Shown: piece after piece, positions 62,643 to 64,000 of the stretch
Layout: every line of letters begins with the position of its first letter
Numbering within the stretch: position 1 is the stretch's first letter
NCBI RefSeq assembly: GCF_023822025.1
Contig: NZ_CP082909.1
Coordinates: 1,912,001 to 1,976,000 of the forward strand
From: Endozoicomonas sp. 4G
GTDB lineage: Bacteria > Pseudomonadota > Gammaproteobacteria > Pseudomonadales > Endozoicomonadaceae
Direction of reading: 5' to 3'
Length of the DNA stretch: 64,000 nucleotides
Program-made: the position numbers and the translations under genes
Notes under the pieces: model-generated
Database searches by the model: none
What the model was told of the DNA's origin: nothing
Seen by the model: only the letters and a program-made list of their open reading frames with translations

Positions 62643-63205
62643 TCTGTCTCCCAAGCCGCCCTCGTTCCCACGCTCTGCGTGGGGAGCGGGCGGACTATAC
62701 GGATACCAAGGCTTAGCTGCACTAATCCTTTAATAGGTTCTTAGGCCAGGGTGAGGTGAGCTCAATGTCAAGACCCAGGATATTGTATGTAAACTCTCGC
62801 CTGCTGGAACGGAGTTGGTTGGCAAAGGAATTCCTGTGCTAACTAAAGGACGTGGAGCGAAATGTAAGTCGGGAAGCGAGGGCAAACCCTCTTCCGCAGC
62901 TCGCAGTGAAACGTCAAAAAAGAAAAGAACGGTAACTACTCCGGTAGCTTGCTTAGTATTGGAAGCTCGCTCCTTTAGGGGCGAGTAGTTCACGCAGTAG
63001 TGCAAAATTCCAGTGGACAAGTATTTTTGCAACAGTGCTTCCAGCGTCTCTGGCCAGCTATGATGTACATTCGTTAAAACAACCTCATTAGGGTATTTAC
63101 CATCAAGCTACCCGTTGGAATTTTTTGTTCAGGCCTCTCTCCTTTCTCCAGATTTTGACTAACCTGACTTACCAATAAACAATTCATTGATTGGGAAGCC
63201 AAACC
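62643..63205. other. Gap between zinc-finger genes 3 and 4
   Basis: A 563-bp stretch. It holds a REP-like hairpin (CTCGTTCCCACGCTCTGCGT at about 62661), a probable IS605-type right-end remnant (about 62740-62993) and, from 63125, the diverged conserved leader of zinc-finger gene 4. No protein-coding gene is supported. Confidence 0.6.
62740..62993 (+). mobile_element. Remnant of an IS200/IS605-type right end
   Basis: The segment ends in CTCGCTCC-TTTA-GGGGCGAG (62966-62985) followed by TAGTTCAC, the usual form of IS605-family right ends with their omega-RNA hairpin. The upstream text resembles the non-coding 3' part of such elements. No tnpA or tnpB frame is present. The left limit is a guess. 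Confidence 0.45.
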
Positions 63206-64000
63206 TTGCTATCCAAAAAGCCATTGATTTTGAACTTAGCCGTTGCCTTTTGTGTGCATTGCTCTAATGGCTTCGCTCAGGAATATAGTATGCCTTTGCT
63301 CTTCGCTCTGACTGCCAGCAAGACGCTTATCAGCACTCTGAGGTCTTTTGAAGAGGAGGGCGGGGCTATTGAGTGGTATTGCTTTTTTTCTGACCCTGGC
63401 GTCGGAGCTAAGGCTTACAGCCGGGCTCCTAGTGATAGTGCCGACAGCGAAGACAGTGGCAGTGAAGACAACGGCACCTCTGATAAAAACAGCGACAACC
63501 GTTCAAACGAAGACGAATCTGATACTGAATCTGATACTGAATCTGATACCGAATCTGATGTTGAGTATGTAGCCACGACACTGAACCCGTTTCCGGTATC
63601 CGATGAAATCAGTCAGTATTGTACAGCTATGGAACTGAGAAAAATTAAGCAGGAGCCGAAGCCCGTTTTAGACAGTGAAATACCTAATCCGAAAACGCAT
63701 AAACAGACCCATTTGTCTGCTGACCAGAAAGTCGAGGCGTGGCAGTGTGACCATGAGGGCTGCCACTTCAGCAGCTACTACAGGAGCAATCTGTATAAGC
63801 ACCAACAGACTCACTTGCCTACTGAGCAGAGACCCAAAAAAGCCAGAGTGCACCCGTGTGACCATGAGGGCTGCGGCTACAGCGCTAGCCGGGCGGACCA
63901 TCTGAAAAGGCACCAACAGACCCACCTGCCTGACGACCAGAGACTCAGGGTGTACCAGTGTGACCATGAGGGCTGTAACTACAGCTGCAAACAGGCATCC
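63206..64000 (+). CDS. C2H2 zinc-finger array protein 4, truncated by window end
   Basis: The frame is open from TTG 63206 to the last base, 265 codons with no stop. The N-terminus MLSKKPLILNLAVAFCVHCS and NGFAQE is the family signal-like segment. The ELDS/MLCCFRGH block is missing (deleted between SKTLISTLRSF and EEEGGAIEWY). An acidic region has SDTE repeated three times, followed by RKIKQEP. Then come a finger lacking its Cys pair, two complete fingers and the start of a third at the edge. The rest of the array and the tail lie outside the window. Confidence 0.82.
   Translation, partial: MLSKKPLILNLAVAFCVHCSNGFAQEYSMPLLFALTASKTLISTLRSFEEEGGAIEWYCFFSDPGVGAKAYSRAPSDSADSEDSGSEDNGTSDKNSDNRSNEDESDTESDTESDTESDVEYVATTLNPFPVSDEISQYCTAMELRKIKQEPKPVLDSEIPNPKTHKQTHLSADQKVEAWQCDHEGCHFSSYYRSNLYKHQQTHLPTEQRPKKARVHPCDHEGCGYSASRADHLKRHQQTHLPDDQRLRVYQCDHEGCNYSCKQAS

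Noticed and set aside
60360-62654. Several long minus-strand frames (e.g. 60360-61172, 61741-62607, 61782-62654) over zinc-finger genes 2 and 3
   Set aside because: Repeat shadows: a low-complexity 102-bp repeat leaves more than one frame open. No start signals, and the repeat pattern only makes sense as zinc fingers.
1-64000. tRNA and rRNA genes
   Set aside because: I looked for T-loop and CCA-type patterns and conserved rRNA stretches and saw none I could support.

Overview
The window reads as a gammaproteobacterial chromosome with about 50% GC. Core gene order is of the Pseudomonas/Oceanospirillales type: ftsK-lolA-rarA-crcB, ubiG-mupP-yciK, and gyrA-serC-pheA-hisC-tyrA-cmk-rpsA-ihfB-lapA-lapB. 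The accessory part (dispersed REP-like hairpins, group II introns, an IS605-type TnpB element, a giant inverse autotransporter and eukaryote-like zinc-finger proteins) suggests an animal-associated marine bacterium, for example an Endozoicomonas-like symbiont. That assignment is inference.

Layout. 1-4 kb: an RND efflux pair whose first gene is cut by the window edge. 4-11 kb: a small RRM protein, then ftsK, lolA, rarA, a methyltransferase and crcB. 11-14.3 kb: a large membrane protein of unknown function and a TnpB element. 14.3-19.4 kb: manC/algA, then an Lrp-type regulator divergent from the phenylalanine/tyrosine catabolic genes hpd and phhA; two matched palindromes lie in the divergent promoter. 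19.6-25.3 kb: an islet with an orphan AAA ATPase, unknown small proteins, a PPC/DUF296 protein, a C2H2 zinc-finger gene flanked by 99-bp direct repeats, and a double-domain e(P4)-like lipoprotein phosphatase. 25.4-39.9 kb: conserved core genes.

From 39.9 kb the region is accessory: a PIN/RHH toxin-antitoxin pair, two apparently identical group IIC introns, a 2236-residue inverse autotransporter with about 15 Ig-like modules and a 1125-bp tandem duplication, a truncated IS/intron chimera, an arabinose-5-phosphate isomerase and feoABC. From 59 kb to the window end there are three head-to-tail zinc-finger genes; the last runs off the window.

The most notable system is the family of four zinc-finger paralogues. 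Each starts with TTG and a conserved signal-peptide-like N-terminus, followed by an acidic Ser/Asp/Glu-rich region. The three complete members then carry 7 to 10 canonical C-x4-C-x12-H-x3-H fingers at a 34-residue period and end in a conserved KRK-x10-KRKK-type tail that looks like a bipartite nuclear localisation signal. The architecture suggests exported DNA-binding proteins aimed at a eukaryotic host nucleus. No experiment or database search backs this here.
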